From Opisthocomus hoazin (Eukaryota; Chordata; Aves; Opisthocomiformes; Opisthocomidae): a stretch of 64,000 nucleotides of DNA. Positions 10,449 through 23,632 of this stretch are shown here, in pieces. How positions within the stretch are numbered: the stretch's first letter is position 1; every line of letters starts with the position of its first letter. Position numbers and translations under genes: made by a program. The stretch spans positions 2,852,001 through 2,916,000 of the forward strand of contig NC_134443.1 of the NCBI RefSeq assembly GCF_030867145.1. Direction: 5' to 3'. The notes beneath the pieces were generated by a model. It was given only the letters and a program-made list of their open reading frames with translations. It ran no database searches and was not told the origin of the DNA.

Positions 10449-11232
10449 AGGGTGGTGGGGGATGGGAAGGCGCCCGAGGCCTCAGGCTCTGCACCGAGAA
10501 GCGCGAGAGGCTGCTGGTCCCGGTGGGATGTGCCTGGAAAATGCAGCGTTGCTCCCGTTGGGGCTCGTCTCCTCCCTGTGTCCCCAGCCGGGGCAGAGGG
10601 ATCCCCCTCCCCGGCTCCATCCCTGCCCTCTCTTGTCTCTCCTTCCTGTCAGGAAACCTCTCTTCCCATCCCCAGCTCCGGCCCACGCCGCGGCGGGAGG
10701 GAGGTGGCAAGGGGGTTCCTGGCCCTGACTCTGGAGCCGCCTTTCTCCGTCCTTTCCTCCAGAGCCTTCACCCCGGGGCTGTCCCACCTCTGGCCCCAAA
10801 ACCCCTCCGGTTGCAGGTCCCCCAGCCCCGGAGCATCGCAGTGAGAGGGACTCGACTCCTTTCCCCCAAAAGCCCTTGGATGCGCGGGCTCGTCCCCCCA
10901 GCCCCATGCCCTGCCACTCCATGGGAGCCCCTTTGCCACTGCTCTGCCTCGTGCTTCGAGCACCTTCGGGGGCATCCCGGGCTCCGGGCTGGCCCCGACG
11001 CTGCTGTTCATGGCCTGGGCGTATTCCCTGCTCTTCTCTCGGTGCAGGAACCTCGGTGCCCTGTGCCTGGCCACGTTTTGGGGTGCTATGGCCAGGGTGT
11101 GCGGGCTGCGTGGAGCTCCCCCGCCTGCCCCTCTCCAGGGATGCTGGCCCCCAGCTGGCGGCTGGGCTCGGGGCTGGGACGGTGGCGGGTTGTTATCAGC
11201 TTCCGTCACTTGCAACCATTTTTGTATAAATT

Positions 11233-11238
11233 AATAAA
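11233..11238 (+). terminator. S100A14: S100A14 polyadenylation signal
   Basis: AATAAA with a GT-rich context; it is the first good signal after the S100A14 stop. Confidence 0.7.
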
Positions 11239-11406
11239 GGAAAACACTGGAAAAAAAACACGGCCAGGATGGGGGTGACCTCGTTTGTCCTTTGTGGGAG
11301 AGGAAAAGTGGGGAACAGGGAGGGACGGGGCTGCAGCAGTCGTGGCTCTGAGCATCAGTCGCTGCTGGGCTGCACAGCCCCGCTGGCCCCAGTGCAGAGC
11401 ACGAGG

Positions 11407-11575
11407 GTGCAAGGGGTGCTGTGGGCGTGCAAGGGGTGGCACGGGCGTGCAAGGGATGCTGCAGGCCTGCAAGGGGTGCTGCAAGTGTGCACGGTGCTGT
11501 GGGTGGGTGCGGTGCTGCGATGGTTGGGGTGCTGTGGGTGCGGGTGCGGGTGCTGTGGGTGTGCGTGGCACCGAG
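11407..11575. repeat. 20-bp minisatellite, downstream of S100A14
   Basis: Five units of about 20 bp share GTGCAAGGGGTGCTGTGGGC, grading into shorter GTGCGG/GCTGTGGGT repeats. Confidence 0.8.
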
Positions 11576-11579
11576 GGTG

Positions 11580-12753
11580 CGCACGGGGCTGTGCGTGTGC
11601 CCAGTTCCCGGGGTGGCTCGTGCCTGGTGGTCCCCATTGCGGGGACCCCACAAGCAGAGCCAGGGCTGTGTCTCCGGACCAGGCACCCCACAGGCTTTGG
11701 GTATGTGGCTCCACACTGGGCTGGAGGGAGCTCAGAGGAGACCCCGAAATCCTGGGCTCAGAAAGACCCGGGAGCGCTGGGGCCGGCAGCAGGATCCCAC
11801 CTGTGCCTGGAGACCGTGGGATTTCTGAGTAATTACGACAAATTAGAAAACAGTAAATGCCACAAAGTGGTGGCTCGCTGGGATGGAGCAATTAGCTCAG
11901 GCACCGAACACGTGGAGGGGGAAGAAATGGGCTGGAGAGGGTGCAGGGTGCCTGCAGAGCCCGGTTATCCCACCTTTCCTCGGCCATCCAAGCCGTTCCT
12001 GCTGAGCTCCGTGTCCTGGAGGAGCCCGTGGGCAGCCCCAGAGTCACGATGGGGACGGGGACCCCAAAGAGGGAGAGGGGGTGGGCACCTCAGCAGCACC
12101 TGCATCACCTTGCCAGGCTCCGAGCTGCGGTGGAAAAAGATGAACAAAACCAAACAAAGCCCCAGAGAAACGTGATGAAACCCGAGGCCGGGCGAGGGTG
12201 GCGGGTCCTCGCGGGCCGGCGCGGCAGCACCGACACCGTGGCTCAGCCACAGGCCACCCTCTGTCTCCTCTCACCTTGGGGTGGATTTCACAATGAGAAT
12301 GACTATTTATTGTTCCTGCCTTGGAAATAAATACGTGGAAATTAAGCAGAAAGGTGTGGTGTGCATTTAATTAGAGACAGGAAATGTGTCAAATGGTTGG
12401 GGTGATGGGGGGGAGAAAGGGGAGCCAGGGCTCCTGGATCCTCTTCCCAGGCTGGGAATGTGCCGTGGGAGTGGGGATCCCTGCGTCCTATTTCTGGTTT
12501 GGTGACCGGCTCCCCAGCGTGACAGTGTGCTGTCGGGAGGACGACAATTCCTGCGGCGTGAGCCACCCTCGATAAGTATCTGTTGTATCTGGAAAGTCCT
12601 CGGAGGTGGCAGGGACAGCTCAGCCCGCGCCGGGGCGGTCGGTGCCCCTCGGTGAGTCAGTGCCGACCACGTGGGCACGGCACCGCGCTGGTGGAAACGC
12701 CGAGAAACCCATCTGTCCGTGCCGGGGTGGCCGCTGCTTGCAGGAAGGAAGGT
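11580..12753. other. Intergenic, no gene seen
   Basis: No S100-like exon or repeat family recognised. An isolated AATAAA (12326-12331) has no transcript that I can attach to it. Confidence 0.45.
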
Positions 12754-12868
12754 TCCAGGTTACCCATCATGGTGGCTCCAGGTTACCCGTCATGGTGGCT
12801 CCAGGTTACCCATCACGGTGGCTCCAAGTTACCCATCACAGTTGTTCCAGGTTACCCATCACGGCGGT
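12754..12868. repeat. 23-bp tandem repeat, five units
   Basis: Five head-to-tail 23-bp units (starts 12754, 12777, 12800, 12823, 12846) begin TCCAGGTTACCCATCA and differ by one to several bases each. Confidence 0.9.
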
Positions 12869-12869
12869 C

Positions 12870-14070
12870 ACCAAAGACCCCCAAAGCCGGGGCTCAGCGT
12901 CCCACCTCTGCAAAGGGTCCCATGGAGCTTGTCCATGAGAAGCCAAACTTCTCCCAGTCCTTCAGACTCGGAGCTGGTGGAGACCGGGGGAGAGACCAAC
13001 CTCATCGGCGCGATCAGAATGGCTGGGAACTGCCTGGTGATAGGTTTGGATGGTACGTGGCTGCTCCGAGCACACGCACACACCCTGGATGCCTTGTAAA
13101 AATAAGGGCCTGGATGTGGTTGTGACATCTGCCAGGCACAGGAGGGTAATGAAAGCCCGTGATTCAGAGGTGAGCTGTTTGCCTGCAGGGTCGGGGAGGG
13201 ATTCCCACCCTCCTGAGATGTTGCATCAACGACACTGGTGCATCTCGCCCGAGAATGGATTTGCTTCCTCCCAACCGAGATTAGGAAGGAGCCAGTGGAG
13301 AACTGGGATGACACACGTCGTTTTTTTTCCGGGACGGGAGTCCCGAAGGTCCTCCGAGCAGGTGGCTCCTGCCTGTAGCGTATCACCTCCTACTTTGCAT
13401 CTTTAACTATGCACCTCCCAGTAATGGCTGTATCTAATCTTGGCATCAAATCGCTGCACCATGGCTCTGCTAGACATACAGGGGTACAATTTGCTGGGAC
13501 GATTAATTAAAGATGTGACTTCACAAGCCCAGCTACCAGCTGAGAAGAGCCTTATCTGTCCCAGTGCGTCTAGAGATGGCTGAGAACTGGGTATGGCCCT
13601 GCTTGGGGCCCCACTTGTGCTTCCAGGACCACAGAGACCCGCACCAGCCCCTTTTACCCTTGAGAACAAGTGGTTTTGGTTCAAATAAACGATGTCCCCC
13701 ACCTTGCCGGGCAGCTCCAGTGCCACACCGGACCCGGCTGGCTGGCCTTGCCGCTGGTGGGTGCGTGGGGGGGTTTGGAGCAGGGTGGGTGGCGGGGATG
13801 AGCTGCGGGACGGAGGAGCCAGGCTTTCGGCTGGTGCACGGCTGGATGCCGGAGGGTTGGCAAACCCTGCCACCAAGCTGGAGTTGCACCCTGCCTGGTA
13901 ACCAGCACCGCTGGGAGCCCACCACCCCTCCCGGACAGTGGGGGTCTTTTGGGGTGGTCCCCAAACGCCTTCCATCACCCCACAGCCACGCACGGGAGCT
14001 GGAGCCCGCCGCGGGTCCCTGCTCGCGCCGACCCGTCTGGGTGTTGCAATCGCAGAGAGCCGTTTCCCAG
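12870..14070. other. Intergenic between S100A14 and S100A16
   Basis: I see no supported gene. A possible alternative S100A16 first exon ends at about 14071 in TTTCCCAG|GTAAGC. Confidence 0.4.
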
Positions 14071-14123
14071 GTAAGCCCCAGCCCGGGAACGCCCTGGGGA
14101 CGTCAAGGAGGGGCGGGAGCCTC

Positions 14124-14256
14124 TTTAAAAGCCCGGCTGGGCCGGGTGCTATGGGTGCAAGGTGAGAAGAGAGCGGGCGTCATCGGCTCCCACCGCCCGT
14201 GCTGCCCAAATCGGCGACAGACAGACAGACACAGCGGGACCCCCGGACGGAGCCAG
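14124..14256 (+). promoter_or_regulatory. S100A16: S100A16 promoter and non-coding exon 1
   Basis: TTTAAAA at 14124-14130 is followed by an exon that ends at 14256 in GAGCCAG|GTGAGC. A GC box (GGGGCGGG) lies just upstream. Confidence 0.6.
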
Positions 14257-16373
14257 GTGAGCTCTGATCCGGGGACGGGAAAGTCGGCGTTGGGACCCTC
14301 GGGGTGAACGTTCCACCGTGAGCAGCCCCGGGACGTGTGGCGGCAGGTTGGGGGGTGGAAACCCCCGCGTGCGTGGGGCCGGGGTGGAGGGGACTTGCCA
14401 GATGCTGGGGGATGGGTGGTCTGTCACGGGGCTCAGCACCATCCATCGACCTCCACTGCCTATGGGGAGCCCGGCATGTGGGGTTGCCAGGGGGGTCTGG
14501 CCCTGGAAAAGGGGAATTTGCCCCCTGCTTTGTGTGCGGCGATGCTGGGGCTGGGGGCAGGGAGCACCGGGGCTGCGCCCGGCTGCGCGTCCTGGCTGAG
14601 GGCACTGGTGCTGGTGAGCATGTGAGGAAGAAGAGGGAGAGGTGAAAGAAGAGGGGGCACGGTGCCGACAAGAGCGGAGCATCCAGCAAGCCCCGTCCTG
14701 CCCACACCGCCTACCCGGCGCCCAGCCCTGCCGCAGCCGTGTCCCACCGCGGTGACAACGTCCCCGTGCCGCAGGCTGGCCCCGGAGACACGCGGTGTGG
14801 CCGGGACGCTGCCGACGGCGGGGCCGTGCGGGCTGCGCTGCTGCGGATGCGCTGGTGCCGTGAGTCAGCGGCGAAGCAGCAGCCGCGATGCCCCGAGGAT
14901 GGGCTGGGTGCTGGTGGCAGGGGACCAGCGACACCGGCGTGGGGTCTGCGTGTGGGGACTCCAGCGGGGTCGAGCGTGCAGTGGGTGCTTTTGCCCAGGG
15001 GCTGCTAATTACCTTTTGTTGGCAATTAATGGCCCAGGATGAGGAAGGGCATGAGCCACAGGTCCCCAGTGAGCAACTCTGGTGGGAAGCCACCCTGGTG
15101 CTCAGCTCCCTGCAAACCGAGGACGGTCCCTGGTCCCGAGATGGGGTGGCCCTGGCTCGTGGCACAGCGAAGGCTCCTGCGGGGACAAGGAGGGCTCGGG
15201 AGGGCACCCGGCCGTGCCGAGGCACACAGGGACAAGCGTAAGAGCGCGGGGAGCCCAGGGCTGAGCCTCGTGTCTCTCGTCACCACGCTGATGTGCCGGC
15301 GTCCTCGGCCTGGGGCTGCTTTGGGGAGGATTAGTGCAAAGAGAGAGGGGATGTGAGCCAAGTTTGGGGCGTCGGGCAGGTCCTGCTGGCTCCCCGGGAG
15401 CAGCCGGGCTGCGGACACCCTCCTGGATGATGCCCCCGGCGTGGGGGACAGTGCTGGGCCACCCCTCTGGGCTCCACGCAAGCCTCTCTGTTGGCTTCCT
15501 CCAAGACCCACGCACCCACTGCTGCCGTGGCGGTCGGCGTTGCACCCAGGGCCGGTGTAAATCAGCATGGCTCCGATGAAATGATGGGGAGCAACACGCC
15601 CCGGCTCGCCCCTCTCCCTGCCACCGACGGGGCAGGAACGAGCCAAGGCCAAGGTGACGCAGTTTCCGTCCCTGCCTGCGTCCTGCCCAGGATGCGGACG
15701 CCGGACCCCGTGACGGGGACCATCCTGTTGGGTCCATCCATAGGAAGGAGCTTCCTGGCTTGGGGCAGCCTCGGGACCGTGGGGAAAGGAAGGGGACCCC
15801 GAACACCGAGCAGGCAGGATTAGACCCTGGGATACGGGGGACGCCATTTGCTGGGCTTGTGGGGGGCTCAGGCAGGTCCAGACCTGCCGCGCTGGGGTGT
15901 TCCCGGAGCCGTGAAGCAAGAGGAGGGCCGGCCGGTAATTCCTGCCCTCGTCCCGTCGCCGTGCGGCTCCCAGCCCCATTCCTCCCTAATGAGCCCTGGG
16001 AACCGGCGGCCCCGCGGCCCCAGCGCCATAATTGCTGCCCCGTCCCACGCGCGGGGGCGGCCGCCCCGGGGGGGCAGGTGGGGCAGGTGGCACGGAGGAT
16101 TTTTGGGGTGATCCCGTAGGAGCAGCGATGTGGGGAGACGAGCACCCCGCGCGTGCCAGCTTTTTGCCTTTCCATGGAGGCTGCTTTCTGTCTGCCTGGG
16201 GGCTTGCGGTGACCCCAGGGCTGGCGGCGACGGAGACCCCCGTGCAAGCCCGGAGCGATGGCACCGTGAGCGTAGGCGGCACGCTGCCCGCCCTTCCACC
16301 CCCCGTCCTCGAGCACGGGCATGTGGAGGGTCCCACGACCCCCATCCCTGACCCCCCCTCCCTGCAGGTAGCG

Positions 16374-16808
16374 ATGGCAGAATGCACGGAGCTGGAATGG
16401 GCCGTCCAGGTGCTGGTGAACAATTTTGACAAGTACTCGAGCCGCCGCTGCTGCTGCAAGAAGCCGCGGCGCATCAGCAAGAAGGAGTTCCGCAAGATGC
16501 TGAGCTGTGAGCTCAACCACATGCTGACGGTGAGGCCGGGGCGCGCGGGACCAGCTCCTCCCGCTTGCAAGGGGTCCCCCCCCACCCCGCACCCCGCTTT
16601 CCCCACCGTCCCGGTGTGAGCGGCTCCGCTCTCTCTCCCCCAGGACACCGGGAACCGTCGAGCGGCCGACAAGCTCATCTGCGACCTGGATGAGAACAAA
16701 GATGGCCGCATCAGCTTCGAGGAGTACTGGACCTTGATAGGCGGCATCGCCAGCCCCATCGCCCAGATCATCCGTCAGCAGGAGCAGAGCGTCAAGCACA
16801 CCAAGTAG
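16374..16808 (+). CDS. S100A16: S100A16
   Basis: Coding exons 16374-16529 and 16644-16808 give 106 residues with a phase-0 junction; exon 2 starts at 16368. The anchors are ELNHMLT|DTGNR and AADKLI before EF-hand II DENKDGRISFEE (68-79), then YWTLIGGIASPIAQIIRQQEQ. This block is close to human S100A16. EF-hand I is odd: residues 22-33 read SSRRCCCKKPRR, a cysteine triplet inside a basic loop where the human protein has neutral and basic residues without it. S100A16 is a widely expressed member with little Ca2+ binding in EF-I. The gene sits between S100A14 and the S100A4-like pair, as in mammals. AATAAA is at 17399-17404. Confidence 0.94.
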
Positions 16809-17398
16809 CCGCCTGCACCCGGACCCTCCGTGGGCTCAGCACCCCGGGCTCAGCCCCTGCTTCTCCACAGCTCCCCGCTTCTCGCCTCTCCCGCTGCCGA
16901 GCTCTGCCCCAAACCCCATCTTGCCCCGGGGCACCCCGGTCTCCCACGGCTTTGCCGACCGAGCCATGCCAGGGTGCGATCGTGGCGGGAAGACCCTGTG
17001 GGTGGGAGTTGGGGGGTGCGAGACCATCCACAGCCTTGGGGAACTCCTCCTTGCCCCATACCATGCCATCCCTGACCTTGTCCTCCTCCTCAAGCCCTGT
17101 CCTTGCTGGGCAAGAAGCAAAAGGAGAGGCTTCTCCTCACCTGGGACGCGAATTCTGTCCGTTCTCAGACCTCTAGGGCATGGCCCCACTGGCAGAAACC
17201 CCATCGTGACTGGGGCCCCCCTCTCCCTGTGGAACTCCCCCTCAAAGTCAGGGGTCTCCTTGGGAAAAGGGTGCCTTTCCCCCTGCCCACGCTGGTGACG
17301 GGTCCGCCCTGCCTGCGCTGCCTGGTGCTCCGGTCCCTCGGGCTCGGGGAGCGGCACGGTCCCGGCCGGGCGACACCGCCGCGGTTATTTATTGCAGC

Positions 17399-17404
17399 AA
17401 TAAA
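17399..17404 (+). terminator. S100A16: S100A16 polyadenylation signal
   Basis: AATAAA within TTGCAGCAATAAAGTTTGG. Confidence 0.8.
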
Positions 17405-17409
17405 GTTTG

Positions 17410-18578
17410 GAGGAGCAGCGGGTGACGCTGAGGCTCTGCCTTCCCGAGGGGCTGCCCCATGGCGTGCATGCACTGAGGGGACGCGGGGGGCCAAGGGAGG
17501 GGGTCTGCCCTGTTCCCCATCGCCCACGCCGTCGCGGGGGGCCCTGGGTGGGTGATAATACCCATCCCAGCCCTCTGGCCCCATAGGGATGGTCTCCCTG
17601 GGGCTGACCAAGCCACCACGAGGTGTCAGCAGACACCGTGGCCTCCCGGCACCCCACGGGCCCTGCAGGACCCCAAGATGTTGTCTGGGGCGTGGGGTGC
17701 GGCTGCTGCCGTCACAAGTCCCAGGAGACCCTCTCCATGTCCCCATCAGGGGTCCTGAGCCCCACATCCGAGCACCGCAATGACATGGCCAACCCAACCC
17801 CGGGGCGTCTCGGGGGACCCCCAATTCCCGGGCTGCATCTCAGCACGTTGCACGCCCCCAGCCTGGGATGGGGACGGGGCAAAGCTCGGTGGCCCCGCGT
17901 GTGCCGGGACACCCCAGTCCGCCAGGGCTTGGCGGGGAGCGGGGCTCGTGACGCCCGGTGACGCCCACGGCGCTGGCTGGCAGCCCAAGCTGGCAGCGCC
18001 TGCGCCCGCTGGGGATTTTCCACTGGGAGGGGACTTGGCCCCAGGCCCACCAGCATGGCGGCAGCCCCCCGCGACCCCCCACTCCAGCAGCAATGGGGAT
18101 GTCAGCGCCTCGGAGCCGGGACCCCCACCCAATTCCAGCCAGCCCCCCCTCGCTGACCCTGCTGCTCCCCTCCCCGATGCGGGAGCATCGCTGGCTCCCG
18201 CCTGTCCCCCTGCCCACGCAGCCCACCTAGCCCTGCCCTGCAGCACCGGGGGTCCCGAGCAAACCGGGGGTCCCGAGCAAACCGGGGGTACCCCCGTAGG
18301 GGACAGGCAGCGGGGCAGGGCTGGGGCTGAGTCACGGCGGAGGAATCGCTCCCGGGTGAGGGCAGGGCTGGTGACTCACTCCGCTGTTTATGGGGTGAGC
18401 GGGGCTTGGCTGGGCGCTGCACCCAGCCGCTCGCGTGGGATCCCAGCCATCTGGCGGGATCCGGGGTAGAGTCTCGGGGTCTCTCTGGAAGGATCCCTCA
18501 TGGTAAGGGGTAACCAGCCCCCAGCATCTCCTTTCTAGATGCAGAGCGACTGCAGTGCACGGAAACAGCTCAGCACGT
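17410..18578. other. Intergenic downstream of S100A16
   Basis: No gene seen. A direct repeat of about 20 bp, CCGGGGGTCCCGAGCAAA, occurs in tandem near 18247-18288. Confidence 0.5.
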
Positions 18579-18579
18579 C

Positions 18580-18968
18580 ACAGAATAGTAGGGGTTGGAA
18601 GGGCCCTCTGTGGGTCACCCAGTCCAACCTTCCTGCCCAAGCAGGGTCACCTACAGCAGGCTGTAGAGGACCTTGTCCAGGGAGGTCTTGAATATCTCCA
18701 GAGAAGGAGACTCCACAGCCTCCCTGGGCAGCCTGGGCCAGGGCTCCGTCACCCTCAGAGGGAAGAAGTTCTTCCTCGGGTTCAGATGGAGCTTCCTCTG
18801 CTTCAGTTTGTGCCCATTGCCCCTTGTCCTGTCGCTGGGCACCACTGGAAAGAGCCTGGCCCCGTCCTCCTGACACCCCCCCTGCAGATATTGATTGGCA
18901 TTTCTAAGGTCCCCTCTCAGCCTTCTCTTCTCCAGGCTGAACAAGCCCAGCTCCCCTTCCTCGTGCAC
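18580..18968 (-). mobile_element. CR1 LINE 3' fragment
   Basis: An inverted CR1 copy opens CACAGAATAGTAGGGGTTGG. It continues through the conserved tail and into the 3' end of the reverse-transcriptase frame (complement of the segment encoding [18 protein letters not shown]). It is longer than the copy near 7.8 kb. Confidence 0.9.
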
Positions 18969-18969
18969 G

Positions 18970-19741
18970 GACCCCGGCATCCGGGCTGGGGCTCGGAGCA
19001 GTCGCACCCTCTCTGTGCTGGTCACGTTATTTCCCACCCCGGAGCTGCTTGGAGCAAAAGTGGGTGCATGGGGAGCCCGGGGAGCACAGGAGGGGCTGCT
19101 GCAGCGCACAGGGGACCGGTGTGTCGGAGAGAACGTTGCATGGGCATCCGCGTGGGCAGGGGTGGTTTGTGTGCCCGTGGGCTCGGCAGCGGCACCGCTG
19201 GGTGCTCCTCCTGGAAAGCCCTGGGGCCATTCACACGGCACCGTAGGGCAAGCGGGGAGAGGGACGGTGGGACAGGGATGGGGGCTGCCAGGCTCTGCAG
19301 CTGGCCCCCGATTTGGGGAGCTCGAACCCGCGCTCCTGTCCTCGCGTCCCTGGTGGGGTCAGCTCTAGGCGCCCTGCGCCCGCTGCTAACCCAGCCCTGG
19401 CAGCAACACCAGCCTCGAGGTCCCGCACCGTGCGGGGTTTGAAGGATTTCAGAAAATGACCCAAACGTGTTCCCCCACGGTCTCTCCAGCCACCATGTCT
19501 CTGGGAGGAGGAAGACAGGCTGCTTCTGCAGTCACCAGAGACTGAAGGGTTGGCCATCTTGAGATGCTCAAGGCCAGGACACCTTGGGTTTCGCCAGATA
19601 ACGATTTCTCCTGGCTCCCTCCTCCAAACCAAACAGGCTTTTGCGGATGGGTGGCAATGTAAAAATAACTGGGGATTTGCAGGGAAAAGCCAGGTGCCCA
19701 CCCTGATTCTGGTGCTCCCCCAAGAACAGCCCTCCTCCAGG
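18970..19741. other. Intergenic, no gene seen
   Basis: Unassigned sequence between a CR1 copy and the decayed S100 gene. No promoter like those of the neighbouring S100 genes was found. Confidence 0.4.
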
Positions 19742-20237
19742 ATGGCCACCAACCTGGAACAAGCCCTGGCCTCCAGCATTGCCACCTTCCACACATGACA
19801 AGTACCAGCTGAGCAAGGGCGAGCTGAAGGAGCTGCCCAGCTTCATGGAGCTGAGCATGGGGATACCCAGGACCGAGTCCCACCAGCCTCCTCATGTCTC
19901 TCCCCACCACTGGGGAAGATGTGGGGGTTAGGGAGGGGCTTTCTCCTCCCTGAAACAGGTTCCCCCTTCTGCTGAAACCACCCGTTGCGCTTGATGCCCA
20001 CCTGTGCCATGGCTGACGAGTGCTGTCCTTGGCCCCGCTGATGCTCTGTGCCAGGAACAACTGGATGGGCGCAGCTTCTGGGTGCTGCTGAAGGACCTGG
20101 AGGAAAAGGACAACGTGATGGACCTCAAGGAGTTCATGGTCCTCCTGGGCTGCCTCTGTGTGTTCTGCAATGACTTGTGTGCTAAGGCTCCTGGCCCTGC
20201 CAGCCGGCATCTAGACCCAGCCCATAGCTCGAATAAA
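19742..20237 (+). pseudogene. Decayed S100 gene (S100A2/A3/A5-like)
   Basis: The first part starts MATNLEQALASSIATFH, then loses the segment equivalent to KYSGKEG. That deletion shifts the frame, so ACATGA reads as a stop at 19796-19798, while the next frame continues DKYQLSKGELKEL and PSFMELS with about four to five further residues missing. No GT donor follows. The second part (from about 20056, after TGTGCCAG) reads LLKDLEEKDNVMDLKEFM, then LGCLCVFCNDL. In its EF-hand II, loop position 1 is Leu instead of Asp. The GCLCVFCNDL block recalls ACLCLYCHEYF of mammalian S100A3, and human S100A2 and S100A3 lie between S100A16 and S100A4. AATAAA survives at 20232-20237. Orthology within the A2/A3/A5 group is uncertain. 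Confidence 0.8.
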
Positions 20238-20666
20238 ACTGCTGTCACCTCCCCAGCCCCGCTGTGGGACCTGTTCGTTTGCAGTGGGGTCACTGGGATG
20301 GGAGTGCTTGGGACCATCTGTCTCAGGGAGATCGCAGGCACCCAGAGAGCTGGTGGTGGTGGGGACAGCGCAGTGATGGAGCAGGGGGGGACGTGGACTG
20401 GTCACCAGCTTTCTCCTGGGAGCCCCAAGGGATGCTCCAGCCTTTCCCAGTCCCTGCGCCCATCCCTTGACTTGTGCCTTGGTCCCCAGTAGGACGGGTA
20501 TCTCCTCCCGGCAGCACCCAAACCCACCCATCTCCCACTAATGGCATCACACAGCTCGTTAGGCAAAAATGAGGCGGGGGCGAAACTGCCTGCATGGAGC
20601 TGCTGGGAAAGCCTGGAGGCGAGGGGGCTGCGCGGGGCGTGCTGGGCAGTGCCACCCCGGCCAGGC

Positions 20667-20735
20667 TATAAATGCCACCGTGCTCCGGCTGCAGCACCCT
20701 GACTCCTCGCTGCTGCCCGATCCGTGCCGACCCCG
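20667..20735 (+). promoter_or_regulatory. S100A4-like gene 1 promoter and exon 1
   Basis: TATAAAT at 20667-20673 in the context GGCTATAAATGCC; exon 1 ends at 20735 in CCCCG|GTGAGT. The same TATA context recurs before gene 2. Confidence 0.75.
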
Positions 20736-20936
20736 GTGAGTCTCTGCTCCCCTTCCCCGTGCATCGCCCGTTGTGCAGCTTCGCTCTCCAGCTGCAACTC
20801 ACCCAGCGGTCGCTGCACCCCAAAACACCTCCCCGAGAAGCACCGGGGCTGCAGCTGCCCCTTCGCAGCATCACAGACTGATCTGGGCAGGGTGGGGGGG
20901 GATCAGACCCCGGTTGCCACCCTGAGCTTGCCCTGA

Positions 20937-21887
<951 letters not shown>

Positions 21888-21922
21888 CCCCCACCCCACC
21901 CCAGCATCACCGCGGGGCTTCC

Positions 21923-21928
21923 AATAAA
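21923..21928 (+). terminator. S100A4: S100A4 polyadenylation signal
   Basis: AATAAA 35 bp past the stop codon. Confidence 0.85.
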
Positions 21929-21939
21929 AGCTTCTCCAA

Positions 21940-23620
21940 AGCCGGGCTGTGCGTCGGCAGGGTTTTGTGCGCCGCGGGTTAGGGAGCAGCCGGCTGACTC
22001 ACGCCTTCCTCCACCTCCGTGGGATTTTCCACTGTGCAACTCAGCGCCCGGAGGCATTTTTTGGAAAGGGCTGAGCAAAACAGCTCAGCGCCGCCTCCGA
22101 GCGCTGGGACGTCTCCCCTGAACTCTTCTTGCTGGCTCAGGGAGGCTCGGCGCATGTTGAGCTCAAAACACATGAGCTTCCCCGAGTCCAGCTTGGCTCG
22201 TGGGTCGGCACAAGCTGCAGTGGGTTTGGAGAAGAGAGCTGCTCTGGAGGAACCAGGCTGCAAGACGCGAGGTCTGTGCAGAGCTCGAAAGCCAGAGCAC
22301 GTCCCCAGTTCCTGCAGCACGGAGCTGTTTCTGAGCAGGCAGAGGAGACCCTTAGCCCCCTTGGGACACGGGCAAGCCCAGGCTAGGGGACTGCATCGGA
22401 GAAAGTCAACACAAGCCCCCCACATTTACCACAGAGCTGCAGATAAGTGGCCGCTCCCCGGTCACATCAACCTGCGCTACCGGCTGGGAAGCTTGGGGCT
22501 CACCCCCCTCCACCTCCCCATAGCCGCAGCGGCTCCCAGCAGGTCTGGGCTAGTTTGCAGCTGCTCCCCAGCAGCCCCAAAACCCCGGAGAAACAACTCC
22601 AGATGCAGAAAAAGCTCTTACAAAGCATCCATACCATTGCATGGTAGAGCAGAGCCCTGGCAGAGCCTGTCCCCAAGCCCTCAGGGCCTCCCAGCATCTC
22701 CCCAGCAGCTCCAGGCTTTGCTCTGCCCCTTCCCAGGGTCTTTATAAAGATCCCCCATGAGCTGCTGGCCCCTCCCAGTAATCAACACCAGTTTGCATTC
22801 GCTAACAGGGAGACGAGGCTCAGGCTTGGGGATTTCTTTTGCCAAAATGGTCCTTCAAGAAACCCCTGACCTGGGGAGCTGCCGTGCGGTGTTTGGGGAG
22901 GTTTCGCATCCCGCTGGGCGTCGGAGCAACCCGGGGCCAGCAGCAGGGGCTTCATCCCCTGTTTTTCTCGCTCCGGTCCCCGCAGCAGCGGGTGCCTTTG
23001 TCCCAAAGGGTCTCAGCCAGGCTTGGGGACACTCGGGCCACTTGTCAGCCCTCGCCCCACAGCAGGGGATTGCAGACTCTGGCTCCCAACTTTCCCTCTC
23101 AGCTCCCTGACACACGCCCAGGACATGCAGACACCAAAATAGTGCTCCGTTACACAACAGGGCGTCGTGACGCACTGCGCTCGCCGTTGGGGAAGAGAAA
23201 TCGCTCGCAGTCGAGCTAAAACCAGAAAAAAAACCCCTCACCCAAACCCCAGCACGACAAAGCCACGGACAAACCCCGCTCGGGTTCGTGCGGCTCCAGA
23301 TATCCCTGGGGATGCTGCCAAAACCACCGCGCGTGGCATCTCGCCCCGCACCGGCGTCGCCTGCCCGTGCCAGCAGCCGTGGGACGCGGTCCCCACCCCT
23401 TGTCCCTAGGGATTCTCCTCGACCAGGCGGTCCCCATCCAGCCCCGGGGGTTTATTTTGCTCTTTCTAACCCAAACCAGCCCCCTTGGCAGCGCAGGAGC
23501 AGGACGGTCCGGGGGGGCCTGGGCTGCTCCCAAAATTTCCGCTCCTCCTTCGCCAGCCGATGTCCGGATCGGCGCAGGGTCAGCCTTGGAGCCTTCCCAC
23601 CCGGGTAGCGAGGGAGGTGT
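21940..23620. other. Intergenic between the two S100A4-like genes
   Basis: About 1.7 kb without a recognised exon or repeat family. The frames crossing it lack S100 or EDC features. Confidence 0.5.
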
Positions 23621-23632
23621 CCCAGGCGGGGC

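Noticed and set aside
12326-12331. AATAAA as evidence for another gene
   Set aside because: No upstream exon or reading frame with any support; such hexamers occur by chance.
15102-16799. 565-codon open frame on the minus strand
   Set aside because: It covers the S100A16 coding exons in antisense and has Pro/Gly/Arg-rich low-complexity content.
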